From positions 1-8,438 of the forward strand of contig CALBTC010000351.1 of the NCBI GenBank assembly GCA_937967805.1: 8,438 bases of DNA, written 5' to 3'. Within the stretch, counting starts at the first letter, position 1. Every line of letters begins with the position of its first letter. The notes below the pieces were generated by a model. It saw nothing but the letters and a program-made list of their open reading frames with translations. It had not been told where the DNA came from and ran no database searches. The position numbers and the translations under genes are program-made. This DNA is from an uncultured Anaerolineaceae bacterium (GTDB taxonomy: Bacteria; Chloroflexota; Anaerolineae; Promineifilales; Promineifilaceae). This document shows positions 1-6,497 of the stretch, in pieces.

Positions 1-96
1 CGCCACCGGCTGCTGCTCAACTTTGAAGGCCAGGCCGAAGGCATCCGCACCGATGACGTGATTGCTGATTTGCTGACGGCCGTTCCAAAAGAATGA
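1..96 (+). CDS. MoxR-type AAA+ ATPase, C-terminal fragment
   Basis: This is the last 31 codons of a gene that begins outside the window, ending in TGA at 94-96. The peptide begins RHRLLLNFEGQAEGI and ends LLTAVPKE. That pattern (R-H-R-L-x-L-N-F-E-x-x-A-E-G-I, then D-D-V-I and a terminal A-V-P) matches the helical lid at the end of MoxR-family AAA+ ATPases as I know them. These proteins are thought to act as ATP-driven chaperones that remodel or insert partners, often vWA-domain proteins. The next gene encodes a DUF58 protein, the standard MoxR neighbour, which supports the call. The Walker A and B motifs lie outside the window, so catalytic competence cannot be judged. The fragment carries one copy of the ACGGCCGT octamer (76-83), read as Thr-Ala-Val. 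Confidence 0.8.
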   Translation, partial: RHRLLLNFEGQAEGIRTDDVIADLLTAVPKE

Positions 97-201
97 TTTT
101 GACGCAAAGAAAGCAAAAATTTGAAAGACGCAAAGAGCTTTTGGCCTTTCTTTCCCCTCTTTGCTCCTTCGCGCCTTTGCGTCAAATTTTTATCACACCC
201 C
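97..201. repeat. Repeat-built spacer with 12-bp inverted repeat, upstream of the DUF58 gene
   Basis: The whole MoxR-DUF58 spacer is made of related short words. TTTGACGCAAAG (98-109) is the exact reverse complement of CTTTGCGTCAAA (175-186). GACGCAAAGA occurs directly at 101-110 and again at 127-136. The right half reads ctctttgctccttcgcgcc before the inverted copy. 'Gacgcaaag / gcgcgaagg' words of this kind are familiar to me as dispersed intergenic repeats in several bacterial groups, but I cannot check copy number here. The two arms could pair across about 65 nt in a MoxR-DUF58 transcript. The DUF58 reading frame is open back through this stretch from a TTG at 121, but the 27 codons gained would be repeat-derived and do not resemble the family. 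No clear Shine-Dalgarno sequence precedes ATG 202. Confidence 0.6.
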
Positions 202-1113
202 ATGACCATTTTTGACGAAACCACTCTGCGCAAATTGGAACAGCTCACCCTGGTGGCGGAACGCGTGCGCGTAGGCGTCATGAAAGGCGACCGGCGCAGC
301 AGCAAGCGCGGTACCTCGATTGAGTTTGCCGATTACCGCAACTACACTAAGGGGGATGATCTACGGCGGCTGGATTGGAATGTGTATGCGCGGCTGGAAC
401 GGCCGTTCATCAAGCTGCTCGAAGAAGAAGAAGACGTCGCCGTCCACCTGCTCGTAGACGCCAGTGCCTCAATGAATTGGCCCGAGACCGATAACCGATT
501 ACCGATCACTGATTACCAATCCCAAAACAAACTTGTGTACGCTTTAAGACTGGCCGGAGCATTGGGGCACATTGGCTTGACGGCGGGGGATTTAACGGCC
601 GTAACCCTCCTCAGCAGTGCGGGCGACCACACCTGGGGGCCGTTTCGCGGCCAGCAAAACTCGCTGCGGCTGCTGCAATTTTTGGAAACGGCCGTCGGCA
701 GCGGCATCACCGATTTGAACCAGTCGCTTAAAAATTACGCCCTGCGCGGCCGGCGGCCTGGGCTGCTCTTTGTCCTCAGCGACTTGCTCTCCCCCAATGG
801 CTACCAGAACGGCCTGCACGCTCTGCAAGCGCGCGGCTACGAAGTCGGCCTCATCCATCTGCTCAGCCCTGACGAAGTGGAACCATCCGTCAGCGGCGAC
901 CTCAAGCTGGTAGACATCGAAACCGGAGCCGACGCTGAAATCACGCTCGATCCCACCACGCTGGACCTATACCGCGAGCGGCTGCAAGAATGGCAAGCTG
1001 AAATCGCCACCTACTGCGCCAACCGCCACATTCATTACATTCCCCTCACTACCGATTTGCCGTGGGAAAAGCTGGTATTGCAGACCCTCCGGTTAAAGGG
1101 CGTTGTCAAATAA
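202..1113 (+). CDS. DUF58 domain protein with vWA-like metal site
   Basis: A 303-residue soluble protein. Residues 37-80 hold the DUF58 signature: EFADYRNYTKGDDLRRLDWN, then V-Y-A-R-L-E-R-P-F-I-K-L and an acidic E-E-E-E-D run. A vWA-like fold follows, with the metal-site motif D86-A-S88-A-S90, Thr170-Asp171 (GITD) and FVLSD with Asp194, so the MIDAS set looks intact. No signal peptide or membrane segment is visible. Family members of about 300 residues pair with MoxR ATPases, and the gene lies 105 bp after a MoxR end. The precise role of DUF58 proteins is not settled; a partner in MoxR-driven maturation is the usual inference. The start is taken at ATG 202 because the family homology begins a few residues later. 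An upstream TTG at 121 is rejected because it would translate the repeat spacer. Oddity: about 14 residues after the MIDAS serines (around 95-108) are encoded by a degenerate heptamer repeat. Confidence 0.88.
   Translation: MTIFDETTLRKLEQLTLVAERVRVGVMKGDRRSSKRGTSIEFADYRNYTKGDDLRRLDWNVYARLERPFIKLLEEEEDVAVHLLVDASASMNWPETDNRLPITDYQSQNKLVYALRLAGALGHIGLTAGDLTAVTLLSSAGDHTWGPFRGQQNSLRLLQFLETAVGSGITDLNQSLKNYALRGRRPGLLFVLSDLLSPNGYQNGLHALQARGYEVGLIHLLSPDEVEPSVSGDLKLVDIETGADAEITLDPTTLDLYRERLQEWQAEIATYCANRHIHYIPLTTDLPWEKLVLQTLRLKGVVK
488..522 (+). repeat. Degenerate heptanucleotide tandem repeat inside the DUF58 gene
   Basis: Five consecutive 7-base units can be read: CCGATAA, CCGATTA, CCGATCA, CTGATTA, CCAATCC. 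The consensus is CCGATTA. The first four units differ from it by 0-2 bases and the last by 3. The stretch encodes roughly residues 96-107 of the DUF58 protein, immediately after the MIDAS motif, where the family in my recollection has a shorter linker. This suggests in-frame expansion of a microsatellite-like repeat that the protein tolerates in a loop. Confidence 0.6.
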
Positions 1114-1118
1114 CGCCC
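1098..1118 (+). other. Hairpin spanning the DUF58 stop codon
   Basis: GGGCGTT (1098-1104) and AACGCCC (1112-1118) pair perfectly, leaving the loop GTCAAAT. The stop codon TAA (1111-1113) lies at the loop/right-arm junction. The seven-pair, G+C-rich stem could fold at the mRNA end. It is followed by acaattcaacc, not a T run, so it is not a standard intrinsic terminator. It might protect a 3' end or weakly attenuate read-through into carD. Confidence 0.4.
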
Positions 1119-1197
1119 ACAATTCAACCGACTTCTATACCCTGTCTCTATACCTTGATATATGGTTATGTCTGGTTAAATTGAGTAGAGTTGCAGG

Positions 1198-1203
1198 TAT
1201 GAT
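1198..1203 (+). promoter_or_regulatory. Candidate -10 element for carD
   Basis: TATGAT differs from the sigma-70-type consensus TATAAT at one position. It lies 31 bases before the preferred ATG at 1235, which would give a leader of about 25 nt. No good -35 is found 16-18 bases upstream (the region reads ttaaat / gttaaa), so the promoter would be weak or activator-dependent. An 8-bp direct repeat TCTATACC (1134-1141 and 1147-1154) lies upstream and could be an operator or chance. The same TATGAT word occurs ahead of the BatA-type gene at 6570. Confidence 0.35.
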
Positions 1204-1222
1204 GACACAATTAGACACAGAC

Positions 1223-1227
1223 AGGGA
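1223..1227 (+). promoter_or_regulatory. Ribosome binding site that decides the carD start
   Basis: AGGGA sits 7 bases before ATG 1235. The alternatives in the same frame (ATG 1201, ATG 1204, and an ATG at 1103 that overlaps the DUF58 stop) have no comparable Shine-Dalgarno sequence at the right distance. The CarD domain begins right after 1235, so this site supports the shorter protein. Confidence 0.6.
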
Positions 1228-1234
1228 AACCACC

Positions 1235-1747
1235 ATGCACAGATTTGCCCCCGGAGATTGGATTGTCCACCGTCATTATGGCATCGGACAGGTCAAAGCG
1301 ATCGAAACGAAAGCGATTGGGGAAGAGGAAACGACGTATTATAAGATCGATGCGCATAATGACAGCACGATCTGGGCACCGGTCACCAGTGAGGAAGATC
1401 TGCTTCGCCCGGTGGCTACAGAAGAGGAATTTGCCGAGGTGTTGCAGGTTTTGCAACGGCCGTCTAAAAAGATGAACTCTCACTTTCAAACGCGCATTGC
1501 CCGTATTCGCAAGGTCACTCGCGAAGGCAATCCGGTGAAACTCGCCCGCGCCGTCCGCGATTTGTGGGGCAGGCGCAGCCGGCGAGGTCAGCTTTCTAAT
1601 ACCGAAGAAAGCCATTGGCGACGTTTAACTGACCGGCTCATTGCGGAGTGGACCGTGAGCATGAACATGGATGAAAACGAAGTCAATCAAAAAATGTATA
1701 ATCTGTTGGAAGAAAACGGTACGGCAACTGCCAACAGTTCGTCTTAA
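1235..1747 (+). CDS. carD: CarD/CdnL-family RNA polymerase-binding transcription regulator
   Basis: A 170-residue cytoplasmic protein, the usual length of stand-alone CarD/CdnL proteins (about 160). Residues 3-60 form the RNA polymerase-interaction domain shared with the Mfd repair factor: F-A-P-G-D-W-I-V-H-R-H-Y-G-I-G-Q-V, then Y-Y-K-I-D and I-W-A-P-V. Residues about 65-160 are the helical DNA-contacting domain, including K-L-A-R-A-V-R-D-L-W near 102-111 and the late E-E-S-H-W-R-R-L helix. Family members bind the RNA polymerase beta lobe and stabilise or adjust open complexes, especially at rRNA and growth-related promoters. In a by-eye alignment from memory, the position of the minor-groove wedge tryptophan is Phe84 here. 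The start is ATG 1235, chosen for its AGGGA site and for homology. The gene lies 54 bp before the S1 gene and may share its transcript. Confidence 0.9.
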   Translation: MHRFAPGDWIVHRHYGIGQVKAIETKAIGEEETTYYKIDAHNDSTIWAPVTSEEDLLRPVATEEEFAEVLQVLQRPSKKMNSHFQTRIARIRKVTREGNPVKLARAVRDLWGRRSRRGQLSNTEESHWRRLTDRLIAEWTVSMNMDENEVNQKMYNLLEENGTATANSSS

Positions 1748-1762
1748 ACATTAAACTAGGTC

Positions 1763-1785
1763 TCAAGTCGCTGTTAGCCACTTGA
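1763..1785 (+). promoter_or_regulatory. Hairpin in the S1 leader, between carD and rpsA
   Basis: TCAAGT (1763-1768) pairs with ACTTGA (1780-1785). After one C/C mismatch, GCT (1770-1772) pairs with AGC (1776-1778), closing a GTT triloop. The fold ends 8 bases before the S1 Shine-Dalgarno sequence. No T run follows, so it is not a terminator. S1 genes in other bacteria control their own translation through leader structure, so an autoregulatory or RNA-processing role is possible but inferred. Confidence 0.4.
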
Positions 1786-1793
1786 AGACAAAT

Positions 1794-1797
1794 GGAG
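1794..1797 (+). promoter_or_regulatory. Ribosome binding site of rpsA
   Basis: GGAG lies 4 bases before ATG 1802, a slightly short spacing. This start gives a protein whose first S1 domain is complete, so it is preferred over later in-frame starts. Confidence 0.5.
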
Positions 1798-1801
1798 AAA
1801 C

Positions 1802-3076
1802 ATGCAAGAAGCTTTATTATCAGTGATCAACAACGAAGCAACCAATCCTGCCAACGGGAACGGCAATGGCCAGGGCCAGACCCCCTTTTTTGAGCTCATC
1901 GAAGAATACGATTTCCCCCAACCCAAGCGCGGCGACATCATTCAAGGCGAAATTTTACGCATAGATGAGGATGTCGTCTTTATTGACATTGGCTCCAAAC
2001 GAGATGCCATGGTCCCCTACCAGGAAGTCGAACAGCTAGACGATGCCTTTTTAGACACGTTGTCTACCGGCGACACGGTGCCGGTTTACGTAACGCGAAC
2101 GCCCGTAGGCAGCGAGCAACTGCTTGTCTCGCTGGAGCGCGGTTTGCAGGAGCTGGATTGGGAACGTGCGGCCGAGCTGCAAGAAGAAGATGCCACCATT
2201 GAGCTAAAAATTGTCAACTACAACAAGGGTGGACTGGTCGTAGAATTCAACCGTATTCAAGGTTTTGTGCCCAACTCCCACATTCCTGCCATCCAAAACG
2301 TCTACAACCACGACAAACGAACCAGCTACAAGAGCAAACAGGTTGGCGAAACAATCAACCTAAAAATTATTGAAATCGACCCCAAGCGGGAACGATTTGT
2401 GCTTTCTGCCAAAGCGGCGCAAAAAGAGCAGCGAAAAGAGCGGCTCAACACGCTTGCCGTTGGTGACAAACTAACGGGCACCGTCGTTAATATGAAGCAC
2501 TATGGTGCTTTTGTCGATATTGGCGATGGCATTGTTGGTCTGCTGCACATCTCGCGTATAGCCTGGGAACATATTGATCATCCCAAGGATTTGTTCGAGG
2601 TTGGCGATGAGGTTGAGGTCATCATCGACAAGATCGATGTTGAGAAGGAAAAGATCAGCCTGAACCGCAAAGCACTGCAGCCCAGCCCGTGGGAAACTTT
2701 TGCCGAGCAATGGACTTCTGGTGATTTGCTGGAAGGTGAGGTAACGGCCGTTGTCGATTTTGGCACCTTTGTTCGCGTGGCAGAAGGCATTGAAGGTTTG
2801 CTGCATCGCAACGAAATGAACCTGCCCAGCGACTCGGACCCCGGCGAGGTACTGGAAGAAGGCGACGTCATTCTGGTACGCATTGTGCAAATTGACGTGG
2901 AGCAAGAGCGACTCAGCCTGAGCACCCGCCGCGTGACGGCCGCAGAGGAAATTGAGTGGATGCAAGTCAAGCGTGAAGAGGAAATTGAGGAAGAGGAAGA
3001 GTTTGAAACGGCTGCACCAGAGGACACACCGCTTGAAAATGAAGCAGGCGATGAGTTGTCAAAAACAGAAAAATAG
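1802..3076 (+). CDS. rpsA: 30S ribosomal protein S1 (four S1 domains)
   Basis: A 424-residue RNA-binding protein of the small ribosomal subunit that helps mRNA bind the ribosome. Four S1 (OB-fold) repeats are visible. Repeat 1 is about 42-112 (R-G-D-I-I-Q-G-E-I-L ... V-F-I-D-I-G-S-K-R-D). Repeat 2 is about 128-204 and divergent (G-G-L-V-V-E-F-N-R-I-Q-G-F-V-P). Repeats 3, about 220-290 (H-Y-G-A-F-V-D-I-G-D-G-I-V-G-L-L-H-I-S), and 4, about 306-377 (F-G-T-F-V-R-V-A-E-G-I-E-G-L-L-H), are the most canonical. An Asn/Gly/Gln linker (18-27) precedes repeat 1, and a strongly acidic tail (about 390-424) ends the protein. Four repeats fit the short S1 of non-proteobacterial groups; E. coli S1 has six. 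The gene follows carD by 54 bp and ends at a strong terminator. A general S1-domain RNA-binding protein is the alternative, but the domain layout favours S1. Confidence 0.88.
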   Translation: MQEALLSVINNEATNPANGNGNGQGQTPFFELIEEYDFPQPKRGDIIQGEILRIDEDVVFIDIGSKRDAMVPYQEVEQLDDAFLDTLSTGDTVPVYVTRTPVGSEQLLVSLERGLQELDWERAAELQEEDATIELKIVNYNKGGLVVEFNRIQGFVPNSHIPAIQNVYNHDKRTSYKSKQVGETINLKIIEIDPKRERFVLSAKAAQKEQRKERLNTLAVGDKLTGTVVNMKHYGAFVDIGDGIVGLLHISRIAWEHIDHPKDLFEVGDEVEVIIDKIDVEKEKISLNRKALQPSPWETFAEQWTSGDLLEGEVTAVVDFGTFVRVAEGIEGLLHRNEMNLPSDSDPGEVLEEGDVILVRIVQIDVEQERLSLSTRRVTAAEEIEWMQVKREEEIEEEEEFETAAPEDTPLENEAGDELSKTEK

Positions 3077-3132
3077 GAAGCGGCAGCAAACAATCGATTA
3101 GCTTGAACCCATGCCCTGTTCAATAAAATAAG

Positions 3133-3436
3133 AAGTGGCAACAGCCATTCTCTCTGAACAATTTGTCAGAAGAATGGCTGTTTTGCATCCTGAGTATCTT
3201 TAGGACTAATGGGCGTCTTGTTTGATCTCCTGTCTTACGCTTAAATGAAACTAGAAACTCTTCGCTTTTTCCCTTTTGGGGAAAAACAAATAAACAGAAA
3301 TCAGCTACTTTTTCAAGTTTAGAAAATAATGTAATCGGCCGAGCGACTTTGTTAGGAAAACAAATAATAACCAGACCGATTACTTGAGCAAAAGTGGGCG
3401 TAATACGGGATCGTGTTTTTAAAGGCGTTGCCACTT
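3133..3436. mobile_element. Possible MITE-like element bounded by 10-bp inverted repeats
   Basis: AAGTGGCAAC (3133-3142) and GTTGCCACTT (3427-3436) are exact inverted copies about 300 bp apart. Both are followed inward by GCC, with a one-base shift. A TA dinucleotide lies just outside each arm (3129-3130 and 3438-3439), which would fit a TA target duplication of the IS630/mariner kind. The arms to the TA are 12 and 11 bases long, so the fit is imperfect. The inside has no transposase gene and is A+T-rich with several hairpins, as in non-autonomous elements. The alternative is two chance 10-mers in a spacer. Confidence 0.3.
3140..3184 (+). terminator. Intrinsic terminator after rpsA
   Basis: AACAGCCATTCT (3140-3151) and AGAATGGCTGTT (3171-3182) form a perfect 12-bp stem. 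The apex extends further through TCTGA (3153-3157) with TCAGA (3166-3170) and CA (3159-3160) with TG (3164-3165), leaving single-base bulges at 3152 and 3158. The right arm runs into TTTT (3181-3184). The T run is short, but the stem is long and the position 64 bp after the S1 stop fits transcription ending there. The left arm partly overlaps the inner edge of the 10-bp border repeat. Confidence 0.75.
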
Positions 3437-3458
3437 TTACGAAAACCGGGTATCAAGT

Positions 3459-6400
3459 TTGTCAAAAACTAAAACATTTCACTTCTTTAAGAGTACAGAA
3501 TATGACGAGAAGTCCTTAATATCTTTTTTGAAGATCACCGGCCGCTTTTTTCAAACAAGAATTCTACGAAATTTGCTGCTGCTCACGGTCTTCATTCTAA
3601 TTATTTTCCCTTTTGTCAATTACTTCATCATCTACCCTGAGTTTAGCCAATTAATCATTCAGATAAGAGAAATGGACGCCCAACATCTGGTGACCAGGTT
3701 CAATGACGAACTGATCCTGGAAAATGGTGCTTCCCAGGATGAAATGAGCGCACAGTTCAAACAGATAATTACCGACCCTATGGCAATCACAGGCCTTGAA
3801 AGCGTCGAAGTATATGACGCTGCCGGTCTGTCACTCTATTCGACCCACTCAGAACGCATCGGTGTTCAAAACGAGCAAGAGCAGTTTTATGAGGTGGTTG
3901 CAGCAGGAAAGCTGTTTTCAACCCTCGCAGAAACTAGTAAAACCTCACTTAGCGATGAAGCGATGCGACGAGATTTCGTTGAGATTTATGTACCCATTGT
4001 GGAGGAGAACGGCCGTTTCCAGGGCGCATACAAAATGGTCTACGACATTTCCGCCGCCCAGCAGAAACTGGACACCATCAATCACAAAGCGATTTTAATA
4101 TTGTTCGGCGTCGGTTCTAGCCTGCTGGTCATCATATGCGTGATGTCGCTAAAAATATTTCACACCGAAGAACATTTACGCCAGATGTCACATGCTTTGG
4201 AATACAGTCCAAATGCCGTCATGGTCACGAATGTCAGGTTTAGAGTTACTTATGTAAACCAATCTTTTACCGACATAACAGGCATCCCCGCCCGCACCGT
4301 TTTGAATAAGCCACTTCAGATCTGTACGGCCGTTTCGCCGGAAAAACTGTACAACGAGGTCCAGAAATCAATCGAAGCTCATCACGATTGGCGCACCGAA
4401 CTAAAGAACCTGCGCGCGAATGGAGAACCTTACTGGGAACAGGTAATTATCGCCCCGGTTTACGCCCAGGCGGACGAAATTAGTCACTATATCGTCCTGC
4501 GCGAAGATATTACCATCCGCAAGCAAGCCGAGAATGCATTGAAGCAACAGATGCAATATTTTCAATCGCTTGCCATTAACAGCCCCTTGGCTATTGTGAC
4601 GTTGGACATGAACGGCCGCATCGTGAGCAGCAATCCGGCCTTTACACAGCTATTTGGCTATTCGGCCAAAGATGCTGCCGATCAGGAACTAGACCGGCTC
4701 ATTGCCTTGCCCGACAAGATGTCAGAAATGCTTGATTACACCGGCAAGGTAAACAATGGCCAAATGATTCATAGCACCGGCCGGCGGCAGCGCGCTGACG
4801 GCACGGCCGTAGACGTAGAAATATTTGGCGTTCCCGTCACCGTCGATGGTCAACAGGTTGGCGTTTTAGGAATCTACCAGGACATTTCTCAACGGCTAGA
4901 GCGTGAAAGCTCGCTGCGCGAAGCCAAGCTGGCGGCTGAGGCTGCTACCAAAGCAAAATCCGAATTCCTGGCCAACATGAGCCATGAAATTCGCACGCCC
5001 CTGAACGGCGTCATCGGCATGACCGGCCTGCTTCTAGACACCAAGCTTAGCGGGGAACAGAAAGATTTTGTGGAGACCATTCGCACCAGCAGCGACTCCC
5101 TGTTAACCATCATTAACGAAATTCTTGATTTCTCTAAAATTGAAGCGGGACAACTGGTCCTGGAGCAGGCCCCCTTTAAACTTGAGACCTGCATCGAAGA
5201 AGTGTTGGACCTGATGGCGCCTAAAGCCGCTGCCAAAAAGTTGGAGCTGGCCTATTTAACCCACGGCCAGATACCCAGCACGCTAATTGGTGATGTTACC
5301 CGAATCCGCCAAATATTGATGAATCTGATAGGTAATGCCGTAAAATTCACCCCTGCTGGTGAAGTTGTCATTTCCGTCCTGGGGCAAATGGTAGCCAACG
5401 ATAAATACCAACTCTACTTCGCCGTTAAAGATGCCGGTGTTGGCATTCCACACGACAAGCTGGGCCGCCTATTCAAATCATTTAGCCAGGTAGACGCTTC
5501 CACGACCCGTCGCTTCGGGGGAACCGGTTTGGGGCTGGCTATCAGCAAGCGGCTATGCGAGGTGATGGGGGGCTCTATGTGGGTAGATAGCCAGATTGGC
5601 CACGGCTCTACATTCCATTTTTCTATACGTGTCGGCGCAGGTCCGGATATGCCACTCTCCGATGAATCATCTCTCATGGACAATCTCCGGGAAAAATCGG
5701 TGCTCGTGGTTGATGACAACGCCACCAATCGCCTTATTTTGTCACGACAAACTCAGGCCTGGGGTATGAAACCCTATGAGTTTTGTAGCGGGGCAGAAGC
5801 CCTTACCTGGCTTCGGGCCGGTAATCTCTGCGACGTTGCTATTCTAGATATGCAAATTCCGGAAATGGACGGTCTCATGCTGGCCGCTGAGATACGTAAA
5901 TTGCCGGCAGCCAATGAGATGCCATTGGTTATGTTTAGTTCCATAGGCACTTTCCAAACTGACGACACTGAATCACTTCTGGCCGCTTTCCTCAACAAAC
6001 CAATCAAACCGACCCTGTTGCAAAGAACCCTCTCCCAAGTTCTGAACCCGAAACCTGTGCCCGCAGCCAAGAGCGATCCTTCTATATCCATGTTTGATCC
6101 AGAAATGGCCAGCCGCCACCCTCTGCAAATTTTATTGGCAGAGGATAACTTGATCAATCAGAAAGTAGCGCTGCGCATGCTGGAAAGATTAGGCTATCGG
6201 GCAGATGCTGTTGCCAACGGCCTGGAAGCAGTGGAGGCCCTAAAGAGACAATACTATGACCTTATTTTGATGGATGTACAAATGCCGGAAATGGATGGGG
6301 TTGAGGCCACGTACCAAATCCGAGCCAGAACAGGGCAGCCCGACGAACCCTGGATTATCGCACTGACTGCAAATGCCCTTTCAGGTGATCGGGAGCGGTA

Positions 6401-6497
6401 TCTGGCTGCGGGTATGAATGATTATGTCAGTAAGCCAATGAAGCCAGAGGAACTCATTGAAGCGATCATGGCAGTCCCACAAAAAACGCCAAGCTAA
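3459..6497 (+). CDS. Membrane hybrid histidine kinase with two PAS and two receiver domains
   Basis: A 1012-residue inner-membrane sensor. Two membrane segments (about 38-60 and 210-232) enclose an extracytoplasmic sensing region of about 150 residues that I do not recognise with confidence (Cache-like by size). Two PAS/PAC modules follow (about 240-355 and 362-478), then a short coiled linker. The kinase core has the H box SHEIRTPLNG (His509), N box NLIGNAVKFT (Asn626), G1 DAGVGIP, F box LFKSFSQVD and G2 GGTGLGLAI (687-695). Receiver 1 is about 746-861 (Asp752-Asp753, phospho-acceptor Asp797, Ser828, Lys847). Receiver 2 is about 889-1007 (Glu895-Asp896, Asp939, Thr970, Lys992). All catalytic residues appear intact. 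No Hpt domain or separate response regulator is in the window. The start is the TTG at 3459, the earliest that keeps the first membrane segment whole; its ribosome site is weak, so the exact start is uncertain. The gene ends in tandem TAA TAA. Confidence 0.92.
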   Translation: MSKTKTFHFFKSTEYDEKSLISFLKITGRFFQTRILRNLLLLTVFILIIFPFVNYFIIYPEFSQLIIQIREMDAQHLVTRFNDELILENGASQDEMSAQFKQIITDPMAITGLESVEVYDAAGLSLYSTHSERIGVQNEQEQFYEVVAAGKLFSTLAETSKTSLSDEAMRRDFVEIYVPIVEENGRFQGAYKMVYDISAAQQKLDTINHKAILILFGVGSSLLVIICVMSLKIFHTEEHLRQMSHALEYSPNAVMVTNVRFRVTYVNQSFTDITGIPARTVLNKPLQICTAVSPEKLYNEVQKSIEAHHDWRTELKNLRANGEPYWEQVIIAPVYAQADEISHYIVLREDITIRKQAENALKQQMQYFQSLAINSPLAIVTLDMNGRIVSSNPAFTQLFGYSAKDAADQELDRLIALPDKMSEMLDYTGKVNNGQMIHSTGRRQRADGTAVDVEIFGVPVTVDGQQVGVLGIYQDISQRLERESSLREAKLAAEAATKAKSEFLANMSHEIRTPLNGVIGMTGLLLDTKLSGEQKDFVETIRTSSDSLLTIINEILDFSKIEAGQLVLEQAPFKLETCIEEVLDLMAPKAAAKKLELAYLTHGQIPSTLIGDVTRIRQILMNLIGNAVKFTPAGEVVISVLGQMVANDKYQLYFAVKDAGVGIPHDKLGRLFKSFSQVDASTTRRFGGTGLGLAISKRLCEVMGGSMWVDSQIGHGSTFHFSIRVGAGPDMPLSDESSLMDNLREKSVLVVDDNATNRLILSRQTQAWGMKPYEFCSGAEALTWLRAGNLCDVAILDMQIPEMDGLMLAAEIRKLPAANEMPLVMFSSIGTFQTDDTESLLAAFLNKPIKPTLLQRTLSQVLNPKPVPAAKSDPSISMFDPEMASRHPLQILLAEDNLINQKVALRMLERLGYRADAVANGLEAVEALKRQYYDLILMDVQMPEMDGVEATYQIRARTGQPDEPWIIALTANALSGDRERYLAAGMNDYVSKPMKPEELIEAIMAVPQKTPS

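Larger units (their letters stand above)
3077..3458. other. A+T-rich 382-bp spacer with hairpins and repeats, no supported gene
   Basis: This is the longest gap in the window and is visibly richer in A+T than the genes around it, apart from parts of the kinase gene. It holds the S1 terminator (3140-3184), a 10-bp inverted repeat at its borders (3133-3142 and 3427-3436), and a TTTTTCCC/GGGAAAAA hairpin with a 5-nt loop (3266-3286). It also holds an 8-bp inverted pair GTAATCGG (3331-3338) / CCGATTAC (3376-3383), and an 11-base direct repeat AAAACAAATAA (3283-3293 and 3357-3367). A reverse-strand frame of 104 codons (3434-3120) runs through all of it but also reads through the terminator stem and resembles nothing I recognise. 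TAATAC at 3401-3406 could be a -10 for the kinase gene, but it has no matching -35. Confidence 0.6.

Noticed and set aside
121..201. N-terminal extension of the DUF58 protein from a TTG at 121
   Set aside because: The added 27 residues are a translation of the gacgcaaag repeat spacer, and the family's conserved region starts soon after ATG 202.
1103..1234. Longer CarD start overlapping the end of DUF58
   Set aside because: The extra residues do not look like the family, and ATG 1235 has the AGGGA site and directly precedes the CarD domain.
1202..3076. A new carD-S1 stress or defence system
   Set aside because: Both proteins are ordinary members of housekeeping families; adjacency alone does not support a new system.
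2471..3141. Two reverse-strand open frames of 164 and 187 codons
   Set aside because: Both lie opposite the S1 gene; the Ser-rich one is the antisense of the acidic Glu-rich tail.
3266..3286. TTTTTCCC/GGGAAAAA hairpin as a second terminator
   Set aside because: The stem is followed by caaataaac on the + strand and gcgaag on the - strand, with no T run outside the stem on either strand.
3120..3434. Reverse-strand 104-codon open frame in the rpsA-kinase spacer
   Set aside because: It reads through both arms of the rpsA terminator and matches the A+T-rich spacer almost exactly; no recognisable domain or clear ribosome site.
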